Assembly: GCA_963841445.1 (NCBI GenBank)
Contig: CAWJCP010000002.1
Location: forward strand, 930,001-994,000
Length of the DNA: 64,000 bases
Direction of reading: 5' to 3'
Origin: Mayfieldus sp963841445
GTDB lineage: Bacteria > Actinomycetota > Thermoleophilia > Solirubrobacterales > 70-9
Positions within the stretch are counted from its first letter, which is position 1. The number at the start of each line of letters is the position of its first letter. Under the pieces are notes generated by a model. It searched no databases. It was not told where the DNA came from and saw only the letters and a list, made by a program, of their open reading frames with translations. A program made the translations under genes and the position numbers. This document shows, one piece after another, positions 45,286-53,687 of the stretch.

Positions 45286-45551
45286 CCGCGAATCGAGCGA
45301 GCAGCGACGAGCAGCTGCAGGGAATCTTCATCGCCGTCGAGGTCGACGAATCGGTCGCCGGCGACGCGGCGTTGGCGGCGAAGCTCGAGGAGGTGTGCCC
45401 GGTCGACATCTTCAAGGACGCCGATGGCCGGGTCGAGATCGTCGACGGGAACCTCGACGAGTGCGTGCTCTGCGAGCTCTGCATCGAGGCCGTCCCGGCC
45501 GGCTCGGTGACCGTCAAGAAGCTCTACGACGGCACCGAGCTGCGTCGCTGA
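45282..45551 (+). CDS. Ferredoxin-like protein in the acyl-CoA synthetase operon
   Basis: 89 residues from the GTG at 45282. Cysteines: C39 in EEVCPVDIF, then C61, C64 and C67 in CVLCELC. A CP motif before a CxxCxxC, with VP where a fourth Cys-Pro usually follows, is the order found in FixX and the cluster domain of ETF-quinone oxidoreductase, so one [4Fe-4S] cluster with four Cys ligands is plausible. The N-terminal half is not recognised. Co-translated with the synthetase alpha subunit; why a ligase operon needs an iron-sulfur protein is unclear. Confidence 0.75.
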   Translation: MTANRASSDEQLQGIFIAVEVDESVAGDAALAAKLEEVCPVDIFKDADGRVEIVDGNLDECVLCELCIEAVPAGSVTVKKLYDGTELRR

Positions 45552-45627
45552 GCGAAACCGGGCTCGTCACTCAGCCGTCACACGCTGCGCGACAGTAGCG
45601 AGGCGTGGGGAGCTATCCTTCCCAATC

Positions 45628-45900
45628 GTGCCGACCGAGCGAGTCAGCTGGACGGATGAACGCCTTGACGATCTCGCCCGTCGCATGGATCAGGGGTTTT
45701 CGCGGGTCGATGACGATCTGCGCTCGCTGGGCGCGCGGATGGACGCAAGGTTCGATGCTCAGGACGCCCGCTTCGACGCCCGCTTCGACGCCATGGAGGG
45801 CAGCTTCAACGCACGGCTCGACGCGCTTCAGCGCACGATGCTCGCGATGATGGCGTCGATCCTGGTTGCGTTCGCGGCGCTGATCGCGACCCAGATCTGA
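45628..45900 (+). CDS. Small coiled-coil protein with C-terminal membrane helix (copy 2)
   Basis: 90 residues from a GTG. VSWTDERLDDLARRMDQGFS, then heptads with repeated DARFDA (three copies), NARLDALQRTMLAMMASILV and a closing hydrophobic helix. It is paralogous to the protein at 26779-27012, with an identical LQRTMLAMMASILV core. Probably a membrane-anchored coiled-coil oligomer; function unknown. Confidence 0.78.
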   Translation: MPTERVSWTDERLDDLARRMDQGFSRVDDDLRSLGARMDARFDAQDARFDARFDAMEGSFNARLDALQRTMLAMMASILVAFAALIATQI

Positions 45901-45956
45901 TCCGAGGGGGTCCGGCGCCCAGGCGGCCGCATCAGCGGCTCAGAACCGGCGGGAGC

Positions 45957-48257
45957 TCAGGGAGTCGGCGTGTCGTTGACGATCGGCTGATAGTCGCGGC
46001 ACGGCTCGCCCCGCAGGCCCGGGCACGGCGGCAGCCCGGTCGGAACGTTGACGCCGGGCACGACCGGGAGGGTCAGCCTCGACTCCATGTTCAAACCGTG
46101 GCCGATCTCGATCTGCGGCGTGCCGCTCTCCGGCTCGGTCTCACCGAACGACCAGACCGGCTGGTCGCCGTTCGGGGCCGTGATCGTCACCCGGATCCGC
46201 GAGCCGGCGCGGTAGACGTGACCCTCGTAATAGAGCGGGATCGTGACCGGGACGAAGGTGTCGCTCGGCAGCGGTGACACGTCGGATGCCCTGAGGCTGA
46301 GGACGGGCTCGAGCGCGTTGCCCTTGGTGGGATCGAGCTTGCGCGCGTTGCCGCGCACCCAGCCGCCCTGCACGAAGGTCTCCTTGCCGTCCGGCCTGAT
46401 CTCCGAGATCGTCGCCTGGAAGTCGGCATTGGGAACCGGGGACTTGACCCAGGGCTGCACGGAGCCGGAGCCGATCACGGTCGTGTTGGCGCTCAGCGGC
46501 GGCGTGACGTAGGACACCGCGCTGTGGGCGGGAGGCTGCTCCCAGTCGTAGTTCGGGGTCGCCGTCCAGAGGCCGTTGGTGCCGGAGCCGGTGTTACCGC
46601 TGAAGTTGGTCAGGGGCCGGGCATGGGTGTCCCAGTTGAACGAGTCCACGCCGGAGTGGCTGGTGTCCCGAGCCTGGGAAAGAGTGCCGTTGTCACCGAA
46701 GTACCACCTGCCGACGGTCGTGCCGGGGATCGGGAAGCTCGAGAAGGACTGCTCGAAGCCCGGATTCGGGTACGCGGGCTGTGGCCCGCCGGCGCCGTTG
46801 TCGAACAGGATGCGGATCGGCGCCAACTGCTCGAATGCGGTCTTCGCGGCGGCGTACGGCAGGGCCTGGATCGGGTCGGGCGGCATGGTGACGCCGGTGA
46901 TGCCCATCGCCACCTGATAGATCACCGGCGCCGCCGTTGCGGTCTGTGCGCAGTGGGTCGCCGGCGAGTCGTCGGCGACGTAGATCGAGAGGAAGTCGCA
47001 CCATCGGTTGAAGGTCGCCGGGGCCAGCGAGTCGACGTGGGTGCCGTTGGTGAACGTGAACCACTTGCGGTTGGTGCCGGTCATGTGCTCGGCCAGGTCT
47101 GGGCAGTGGCCGCCGGTCTGCTCGTCGGTCCACTGGCAGGCCATGAAGGTCGGCACGTTGATCTTGTTCACGAAGGTGATCGGCGAGAGCGGATCGGCCA
47201 CTTCGGGGACGTAGTGATCGTTGGCGCGGATCTTCGCGATCAGGTCGACGGCCTCCGGGTGCAGGGCCTGGTTGGCCTCGCAGGTCGTGTCGCCGTTCTG
47301 GATCCGCTGGTAGGCCCAGTTCTGGCCGCTGTTGGGACCGGCGGGGAGCGCGTCGTGGACCCGCTCCTCGGCCCAGTTGAGCGCGAACCCGGTGTTGAGG
47401 ATGCCCCCCGGATAGAGCGTCGTCTGGGCGCTGTCGAGCACCGAGAACGGCGCGATCGCCGCCAGGTCGGGTGGTTGAGTCTGGGCGGTGAAGAGCTGGC
47501 TGATGCCGCCGTAGGAGATCCCCATCATCCCCACTTTGTGGCCCTTGACCCAGGGCTGATTGGCGATCGTCTCGATCACGTCGTAGCCGTCGAGGTTCTG
47601 AAGCGGCTCGAAGAAGTCGTAGGCGCCGCCCGAGCAGCCGGTGCCGCGCATGTTCACGTCGACCACCGTGAAGCCCATCAGGTTGGCGATGATCGAGATC
47701 CCGCTCTGGGGCCCGGCCGGATCGGCGTACCCGTAGCCCGAGTACTCGATCAGGGTCGGGGTCGGGACCGGGGGGTTGGGAAGCGGCGGCACGTCGACGC
47801 CCGGAGTGGCGTTGGTCACGTCGCTCGCCGGATGCACGTAGATCGCCAGCCGCGTGCCGTCGCGGGTCCTCAGGTATCCGTAGCCGCTCGACGGGATCGA
47901 CTGGTTGTAGATCGTGTGGCTCAGCGGCGTCGAGTCCTCGGTGAAGACCACGAACGACCGCGACGTCTCGCTCCCTGACGTCACCCGATAGTAGCCCGGG
48001 GTGACGTTGCGAAACAGAAGGCCGCCCAGCGAGTTGGCCTGCTTGGTGGCCACCGTCTGGCCGCCGCTGTTGAGCAGCGTCGCGGAGGCGCCCGGCGCAA
48101 GGTCGGTGACGTAGACCTGCTTGACGCTGCCGCGGGCGGCGAACGAAGGCTCGGCGGCGGCGGCAGGCGCCGCGCTGATCAGGAACAAGGCCAGCACGCC
48201 GCAACCCAGCGCAAAACGCAGCTGCCGCCCCTTGCCAAAGCCCCAACCTCTCCTCAT
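45957..48257 (-). CDS. Secreted CocE/NonD (S15) family hydrolase
   Basis: 766 residues. Signal peptide with hydrophobic FALGCGVLALFLISAAPAAA. An N-terminal beta domain, then an alpha/beta-hydrolase: VVDVNMRGTGCSGGAYDFFE (oxyanion region) and the nucleophile Ser248 in GMMGISYGGISQLFTAQ; catalytic Asp and His likely lie in the DSLAP and later HVDS parts (FTNGTHVDSLAPATF). The C-terminal jelly-roll (PPLSANTTVIGSGSVQPWVK, YRAGSRIRVTITAPNGD) is the X-Pro dipeptidyl-peptidase C-terminal domain. Extracellular esterase or peptidase; substrate unknown. Confidence 0.88.
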   Translation of the reverse strand: MRRGWGFGKGRQLRFALGCGVLALFLISAAPAAAAEPSFAARGSVKQVYVTDLAPGASATLLNSGGQTVATKQANSLGGLLFRNVTPGYYRVTSGSETSRSFVVFTEDSTPLSHTIYNQSIPSSGYGYLRTRDGTRLAIYVHPASDVTNATPGVDVPPLPNPPVPTPTLIEYSGYGYADPAGPQSGISIIANLMGFTVVDVNMRGTGCSGGAYDFFEPLQNLDGYDVIETIANQPWVKGHKVGMMGISYGGISQLFTAQTQPPDLAAIAPFSVLDSAQTTLYPGGILNTGFALNWAEERVHDALPAGPNSGQNWAYQRIQNGDTTCEANQALHPEAVDLIAKIRANDHYVPEVADPLSPITFVNKINVPTFMACQWTDEQTGGHCPDLAEHMTGTNRKWFTFTNGTHVDSLAPATFNRWCDFLSIYVADDSPATHCAQTATAAPVIYQVAMGITGVTMPPDPIQALPYAAAKTAFEQLAPIRILFDNGAGGPQPAYPNPGFEQSFSSFPIPGTTVGRWYFGDNGTLSQARDTSHSGVDSFNWDTHARPLTNFSGNTGSGTNGLWTATPNYDWEQPPAHSAVSYVTPPLSANTTVIGSGSVQPWVKSPVPNADFQATISEIRPDGKETFVQGGWVRGNARKLDPTKGNALEPVLSLRASDVSPLPSDTFVPVTIPLYYEGHVYRAGSRIRVTITAPNGDQPVWSFGETEPESGTPQIEIGHGLNMESRLTLPVVPGVNVPTGLPPCPGLRGEPCRDYQPIVNDTPTP

Positions 48258-48407
48258 CAGCCGGTAGTTCTATCACGCACTTGCCCGGTTTGTCGAACTT
48301 GTCGGCGGACTCGGCCCCTCGACTGCGATCTCGATCGACGAGATCCCCGTAGGACCGACGAGGGCCGCGAAGACGCCGCGCGATCGCCTCGGGTTACCGT
48401 TCGCGGC

Positions 48408-49910
48408 GTGAACTTCATCGAGGAAGTGCTGGAGGCCTTCCCCTCCTCGGGCCGCGCCCTGATCGCTCTGAACCGCGAGGGCGACGCGCGCGTCTGGCAC
48501 TTCGGCGAGCTGATCGCGATCAGCGCCGGGCTCTCCGGGGCGTTCGCGGCGCGCGGCGTGCGGCGCGGCGACGTGGTGATGATCCTGGTCGGCAACCGGG
48601 TCGAGTGGGTCACCTCGATGCTCGCCTGCTGGCGCATGGGGGCAATCGCGCTGCCCTGCAACACGCAGCTGCGCGAGGCCGACCTGAAGCTGCGCAGCGC
48701 CGCCGCCAACCCCTCTCTTGCGGTCGGCGAGGATGAGCTGCTGGCCCTGCTCCCGGACGAAGTCGAGACGATGACGCTCGCCGAGGTCAACGAGGCGATG
48801 GACGAGGACCGGCCCCAGGAGGCGCCGGTCGAGCCCGCCGGCCTCGATGGATCGGACGGCGCGCTGATCGTCTTCACCTCGGGCACGACCGGGGAGCCAC
48901 GCGGCGTGCTGCACGCGCAGCGCTACCTGCTCGGGCAGCGGACCCAGGCCGAGCACTGGTTCGGCGCCAAACCGGGCGAGGTCGCCTGGTGCACGACCGC
49001 GACCGGCTGGTCGAAGTCGGCTCGAAACGTCTTCGTCGCGCCCTGGCTGCAGGGCGCGACCGCGGTCATCCAGGACGCCCGCTTTGACCCCGCGCAGCGG
49101 CTCGCGCTCTGCGAGGAGCTCGACGTAAACGTCCTCTGCCAGGCGCCAACCGAGTACCGGATGCTCGCAAAGCGAACCGAGCTGCGCGAGATCGCCTCGC
49201 TGCGGCACCTGGTATCAGCGGGCGAGCCGCTCAACCCGGAGATCATCAGCGCCTTTCGCGACGGCACCGGGCTTGAGATCCACGACGGCTACGGGCAGAC
49301 CGAGACCGGCCAGGTGACCGGGATGCGTGCCGACGAGCCGGTCCGGCCGGGCTCGATGGGAAAGCCGCTGCCGGGGTTCGAGGTGCGGATCGGGCCCGGC
49401 GCCCCCGGACGCGAAGTCGATGCGGCACATGGGGCCGACGCGGCGGCGTCGGATCGCGTCGGCGAGCTCCAACTGCACCCCTCGAGCTGCCCGACCTTCT
49501 TCGCCCGCTATCTCGACGGCGAGACGTTCAGCGAGGACTGGTGGCGAACCGGCGACCTGGTCCGCGCCGACGCGGACGGTTATCTCTACTTCGAGGGGCG
49601 AAGCGACGACCTGATCCTCTCCTCCGGCTACCGGATCGGGCCCTTCGAGGTCGAGTCGGCACTGGTGTCACATCCCGCCGTCGCCGAGGCGGCAGCGGTC
49701 TCCGAGCCGGACTCAGAGCGCGGCGCCGTGGTCCGGGCGATCGTCGTGCTGCGCGAGGGCGAGCCCTCCGAGCAACTCGTCGCCGAGCTGCAGGAGCACT
49801 GCAAGCGCACCACCGCCCCCTACAAGTTCCCCCGCATCGTCGAGTTCACCGACGAGCTGCCGAAGACGTCGAGCGGCAAGATCAAGCGAGCGGAGCTCAG
49901 GGGTCCCTGA
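48408..49910 (+). CDS. AMP-dependent acyl-CoA synthetase
   Basis: 500 residues from a GTG. Adenylate-forming enzyme: P-loop IVFTSGTTGEPRGVLHAQRY, A5-type YGQTETGQVTG, WWRTGDLVRADADGYLYFEG with the hinge Asp, SDDLILSSGYRIGPFEVESA, and the catalytic Lys in LPKTSSGKIKRAELR. Resembles medium-chain or acetyl/propionyl-CoA synthetases of the acyl-CoA synthetase subgroup; chain length is not readable. Its end overlaps the convergent YVTN gene by 14 bases. Confidence 0.92.
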   Translation: MNFIEEVLEAFPSSGRALIALNREGDARVWHFGELIAISAGLSGAFAARGVRRGDVVMILVGNRVEWVTSMLACWRMGAIALPCNTQLREADLKLRSAAANPSLAVGEDELLALLPDEVETMTLAEVNEAMDEDRPQEAPVEPAGLDGSDGALIVFTSGTTGEPRGVLHAQRYLLGQRTQAEHWFGAKPGEVAWCTTATGWSKSARNVFVAPWLQGATAVIQDARFDPAQRLALCEELDVNVLCQAPTEYRMLAKRTELREIASLRHLVSAGEPLNPEIISAFRDGTGLEIHDGYGQTETGQVTGMRADEPVRPGSMGKPLPGFEVRIGPGAPGREVDAAHGADAAASDRVGELQLHPSSCPTFFARYLDGETFSEDWWRTGDLVRADADGYLYFEGRSDDLILSSGYRIGPFEVESALVSHPAVAEAAAVSEPDSERGAVVRAIVVLREGEPSEQLVAELQEHCKRTTAPYKFPRIVEFTDELPKTSSGKIKRAELRGP

Positions 49911-51463
49911 GGCGCACCCGGACATAGCGAACGCGTGCGTTGCGGCCAACCCGGAGGACCTGGCGGGTGAGCACCCGCTTGGCGCCCTGCCTGGCCGAGA
50001 ACTTCCTCTTGAACCTGACCCGCGCCAGCTTCGAGCGGCCTGGCTTGAGGCGTGCCCTGACCCGGCGCGACACGACCTTGCCGTGGCGCCTGGCGCTCAC
50101 CGCGACGGCCCTCACGCGGCAGACACCCCGGGCACGCCGGGGACATCGCAACGGCAGGCGCGGATAGCCGACCGTCACCGTCCTTTCGGTCGTCGCGACG
50201 CCCGAGCCGTTGCAGTAGGCGGTCTGGCCGCTGAAGACGAAGGCGGTTGAGCACCCCTCGTTGTCGGTGAGCGTGAGGGTGACGGGAAAGCGGCCGCGAT
50301 GGCGGTAAACGTGGGTGATCCGCGGGCCGGCCTCCGTGGCCGCCTCGCCGTCGCCGAACCGCCACGCGTAGGAGGCGACCTGCCCGTCGGGATCGGTCGA
50401 TTGCGAGGCGTTGAGCCCGACCCTCACCCCCACTCGCGCCGTCTGGACTTCGAATGATGCCCGTGGCGGCTGATCGGGGACGATCGCCGCGACGTACGGG
50501 AAGGAGCCGACCGCGATCGTCGCCCCCACTTGGCCGGTCGACGTGTCGATGGCGGAGACGGCGTCGCTGGATTTGTTGACCACGTAGGCGCGCTTGCCGT
50601 CGGGCATGAATGCCACGCCGCGCGGATCGACACCGACGGGGATCGGCGCCCCGACGAGCTGGCTGGTCGCCGTGTCGATCGCGAGGACGCCGGAGGAAAG
50701 GCTGGTCACGATAGGCGCGCTGGCCGTCGGGCGAGACCGCAACCCCCCACGACCCGCTGCCGATCGGGATCGTCGCCGCCACTTGGTTCGTGGCCGTGTC
50801 GATCACCGAGACGTTGTTGTTGCCGCCGTTGGCGACATAGGCGCGGCGGCCGTCCGGCGTCAGGGCGATCCCGATCGGGAAGCCGCCGATCGGGATCGGC
50901 GCCCCCACGACCTGGTTGGTCGCGGTGTCGATCACCGAGACGTCCTTGCTGTCGCCGTTGACCACGTAGGCGCGGGACCCGACGGGGGAGATCGCGAGGA
51001 ACGCCGGCGTCGTCCCCACCGGGATCGTGGCGATCACCTGGTTCGTCGTCGTGTCGATCACCGAGACGTCGTTGCTGCCGCCGTTGCCTACATAGGCGCG
51101 CCCGCCGTCCGGAGAGATGGCGATCCCTCCGGGCATCGCGCCGACCGGGATCGGCGCCCCCACGACCTGATTGGTCGCGGTGTCGATCACCGAGACGTCG
51201 TCGGCGCTGTTGTTGGCCACGTAGGCGCGCCTGCCGTCGGGCGTGATCGCCAAAGTCACCGGACCGGAATCGGTCGCGATCGGGGCGCCGACTGTCTGGT
51301 TGGCGTCGCTGTCGATCACCGAGACGTCGTTCGAGCCCGAGTTGGCGACGTAGACGCCGCGGGCAAACGCCGGCGCTGCCTCGGCTACGAGGAGCACCGC
51401 GACGGCCGCCAGCGCCGGCCAGAAGCAAGCGAAGGATTGACGCCTCACCCGCCAACAACGCAT
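49897..51463 (-). CDS. Secreted YVTN beta-propeller protein with PKD domain (one frame break)
   Basis: Starts at about 51463 (MRCWRVRRQSFACF) with signal sequence AALAAVAVLLVAEAAPAFA-like (ALAAVAVLLVAEAAPAFARG). At least six about 43-residue YVTN repeats follow, each with GRRAYVANxxxDDVSVID and TATNQVVGAPIPVG-type segments, forming a beta-propeller. After a shift near 50705 the repeats continue, then a PKD domain (GLNASQSTDPDGQVASYAWR, FGDGEA) and a basic Arg-rich C-terminus (RARLKPGRSKLARVRFKRKF). Likely a surface-binding protein. A start at 51496 is also possible. Confidence 0.83.
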
Positions 51464-51584
51464 CAGAGCGCGCAGTTCCTCCCGCAAACCGCGCATTAGG
51501 GCGGGCGATCCGGCATGAGCCTGGACGAAAATCCAGGCCCGATGCGCTGCCCTCGTTAGGCTGCGCTTCAGGCAGCGCAGCGAA

Positions 51585-52976
51585 ATGGCCATCGATTCGA
51601 GCGAAGCCGCAGCTTCAGCGATCGACCGCAAGCGGGTCGAGTCGCTGACCGAGGGACAAATGGCGTCGTTTCGCGACCGCACCGGGCGCTCGGCCGAGTA
51701 CTACCAGCGGGCCCTGAAATCGATGCCGAACGGCGTCCCCTCCTCGTTTCAGGCCAACGACCCGTGGCCGGTCTACATCGAGCGCGGCCAGGGCAGCCGG
51801 GTCACCGACGTCGACGGCAACGAGTACCTGGACTTCCACAACGGCTTCGGTGTGATGTGCATCGGGCACGCCAACCCGAAGGTCGGCGCGGCGGTCAAGG
51901 CACGGGTCGACGAGGGGACCCACTTCGCAGCTCCGACCGAGGGCTCGATCAACGTCGCCGAGGAGCTGCAGCGGCGCTTCGGGCTGCCGCAGTGGCGATT
52001 CACCAACTCCGGCACCGAGTCGACGATGGACGCGGTGCACCTCTCCCGCGGCGCGACCGGCCGCGACACGATCCTCAAGATCGAGGGCTCCTACCACGGC
52101 CATCACGACGCGGTGATGGTCTCGGTCTACCCGCCGTTGGAGGCGCTCGGCGACCGCGACGACCCGATCAGCGTCCCCTACGGCGCCGGCTACCCGCGCG
52201 CGATCACGGAGTTGACCCGCTCGGTCCCGTTCAACGACGCCAAGGCTCTGGAGTCCGTGCTCGGCAAGATCGGCCCGCAGGTAGCCGGGCTGATCATGGA
52301 GCCGGCGATGATGAACATCAACATCATCCCGCCCCGCGAGGGCTATCTGCAGCGGGTTCGCGAGCTGACCGCCGCGCACGGGGTGAAGCTGATCTTCGAC
52401 GAGGTCAAGACCGGCGCGACGATCTCTCCCGGCGGGGCGACGAAGCGCTTCGGCGTCACCCCGGACATCGTCACGCTCGCGAAGGCGACCTGCGGGGGCT
52501 ACCCCGGCGGCGCGATCGGGATGAGCGAGGAGCTGGCGGCGATCGTCGCCGACGGCACCGTGCACCAGTACGGCACCTTCAACGGCAACCCGCTGGTCAT
52601 GGCGGCCGCGCAGGCAACGCTCACCGAAGTGCTCACCGACGACGCCTACGAGCAGCTCGAGGCGAGCAACCGCAAGCTGCGCGACGGCTGCGACGCGATC
52701 ATCGCGCGCTACGGGCTGCCCGCCTACACCGAGGGCATCGGCGCCAAGGGCTGCGTCGTCTTCTCGCCCGAGCGCATGTACGAGTACCGCGACTACCTGA
52801 CCAAGGTCGACGGCGACCTCTCGACCCTGGCCTGGCTGTACCACATGAACCACGGCATCTTCATGACCCCGGGGGTCGAGGAGGAATGGACGCTCTCGAT
52901 CGCGCACAGCGACGCCGATCTGGGCCGCTACCTCGAGGCCTTCGAGGCGTTCGCGCGCGACGTGAGCGGATCCTGA
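51585..52976 (+). CDS. Class III aminotransferase, glutamate-1-semialdehyde aminomutase-like
   Basis: 463 residues. Blocks: YYQRALKSMPNGVPSSFQAN, VTDVDGNEYLDFHNGFGVMC, FTNSGTESTMDAVHLSRGAT, GSYHGHHDAVMVSVYPP, LIFDEVKTGATISPGGATKR, TLAKATCGGYPGGAIGMSEE with the PLP Lys, GTFNGNPLVMAAAQATLTE. Close to HemL but the N-terminal extension and the absence of other heme genes suggest an unknown amino acid or amine substrate in this subgroup rather than heme synthesis. Transcribed away from the YVTN gene. Confidence 0.85.
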   Translation: MAIDSSEAAASAIDRKRVESLTEGQMASFRDRTGRSAEYYQRALKSMPNGVPSSFQANDPWPVYIERGQGSRVTDVDGNEYLDFHNGFGVMCIGHANPKVGAAVKARVDEGTHFAAPTEGSINVAEELQRRFGLPQWRFTNSGTESTMDAVHLSRGATGRDTILKIEGSYHGHHDAVMVSVYPPLEALGDRDDPISVPYGAGYPRAITELTRSVPFNDAKALESVLGKIGPQVAGLIMEPAMMNINIIPPREGYLQRVRELTAAHGVKLIFDEVKTGATISPGGATKRFGVTPDIVTLAKATCGGYPGGAIGMSEELAAIVADGTVHQYGTFNGNPLVMAAAQATLTEVLTDDAYEQLEASNRKLRDGCDAIIARYGLPAYTEGIGAKGCVVFSPERMYEYRDYLTKVDGDLSTLAWLYHMNHGIFMTPGVEEEWTLSIAHSDADLGRYLEAFEAFARDVSGS

Positions 52977-53076
52977 TCGGCGCACTGCCCGCGCTCGGAT
53001 CCCTTCCTCTTAGTGCCATCCGAAGGTCGAAGCCGCCCGCAACTCGCCGGACAGACATGAAGTTGAGATTCAGCCA

Positions 53077-53157
53077 GATAGCGACGGCTATCAATCCGCT
53101 AGCGACGAGCTATCAATCCGCTAGCGACGGCTATCAATCCGCTAGCGACGGCTATCA
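53077..53157. repeat. Tandem 21-base repeats
   Basis: Three complete copies of GCTATCAATCCGCTAGCGACG begin at 53087, 53109 and 53130, with partial copies on both sides; one extra base separates copies one and two. GATAGC-GACG-GCTATC dyads recur at the junctions. They lie between two convergent gene ends (52976 and 53241) and overlap no supported gene. Confidence 0.85.
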
Positions 53158-53240
53158 GCGGCGCGAATCGAGGGTTCAAGCGGCCCGACCCAGAGGTCGT
53201 CGCACGCTCTTCCGGGCTTGCCGGCCGAGATCGAGCGGTG

Positions 53241-53612
53241 CTAGAGCGCCGCGCGCGCGGCGTCGAGGTCGTCAGTGACGACCACGAGCTTGACGCCGCC
53301 GAAGGTCGTGTAGAGCAGCTCGATGTTGACCCCGGCCTCGCCCAGCGTGCGGGCCAGGCCGCCCAGCGAGCCCGGCTGGTCCTCGATGTCGACGACCAGC
53401 GCCTCGCGCTCGTCGGCGACCGCCATCCCCGCGGCCTCGATTGCCGCTCGCGCCGTGGCTGCGTCTTCGACCAGGATGTGGATCATCCCCCGCCCCTCGC
53501 CGGTGAAGGCCGCCATCCCCTCGATGTTCACGCCCCCCAAGCCGGTCGCCTCGCCGAGCCGGGCGAGCTCGCCCGGGCTGTCGTCGAGAACCACGCTTAG
53601 GTCGGTCGCCAT
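53241..53612 (-). CDS. Tandem ACT-domain protein
   Basis: 123 residues made of two ACT domains: LSVVLDDSPGELARLGEATG with GMIHILVEDA, and VVDIEDQPGSLGGLARTLGE with NIELLYTTFGGVKLVVVTDD. ACT pairs bind amino acids and regulate metabolic enzymes. No catalytic domain is attached; similar stand-alone proteins exist in actinobacteria. Partner unknown. Confidence 0.88.
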   Translation of the reverse strand: MATDLSVVLDDSPGELARLGEATGLGGVNIEGMAAFTGEGRGMIHILVEDAATARAAIEAAGMAVADEREALVVDIEDQPGSLGGLARTLGEAGVNIELLYTTFGGVKLVVVTDDLDAARAAL

Positions 53613-53687
53613 CGCCGCTGGGAACCTACACCGCCGCGACTGCCCGGGTGGGATCGGCCCGGTCCGCCCCAGGCGCCCTGGAAAGGA

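Noticed and set aside
51585..52976. hemL (heme synthesis glutamate-1-semialdehyde aminomutase)
   Set aside because: Sequence is related, but the extension and the absence of any heme gene nearby leave the substrate open.
53058..53278. Small ORF with YQSASDG heptapeptide repeats over the 21-base repeats
   Set aside because: No ribosome site, no similarity outside the repeats and it runs into the antisense of the ACT gene; the repeat length being a multiple of three makes such frames appear automatically.
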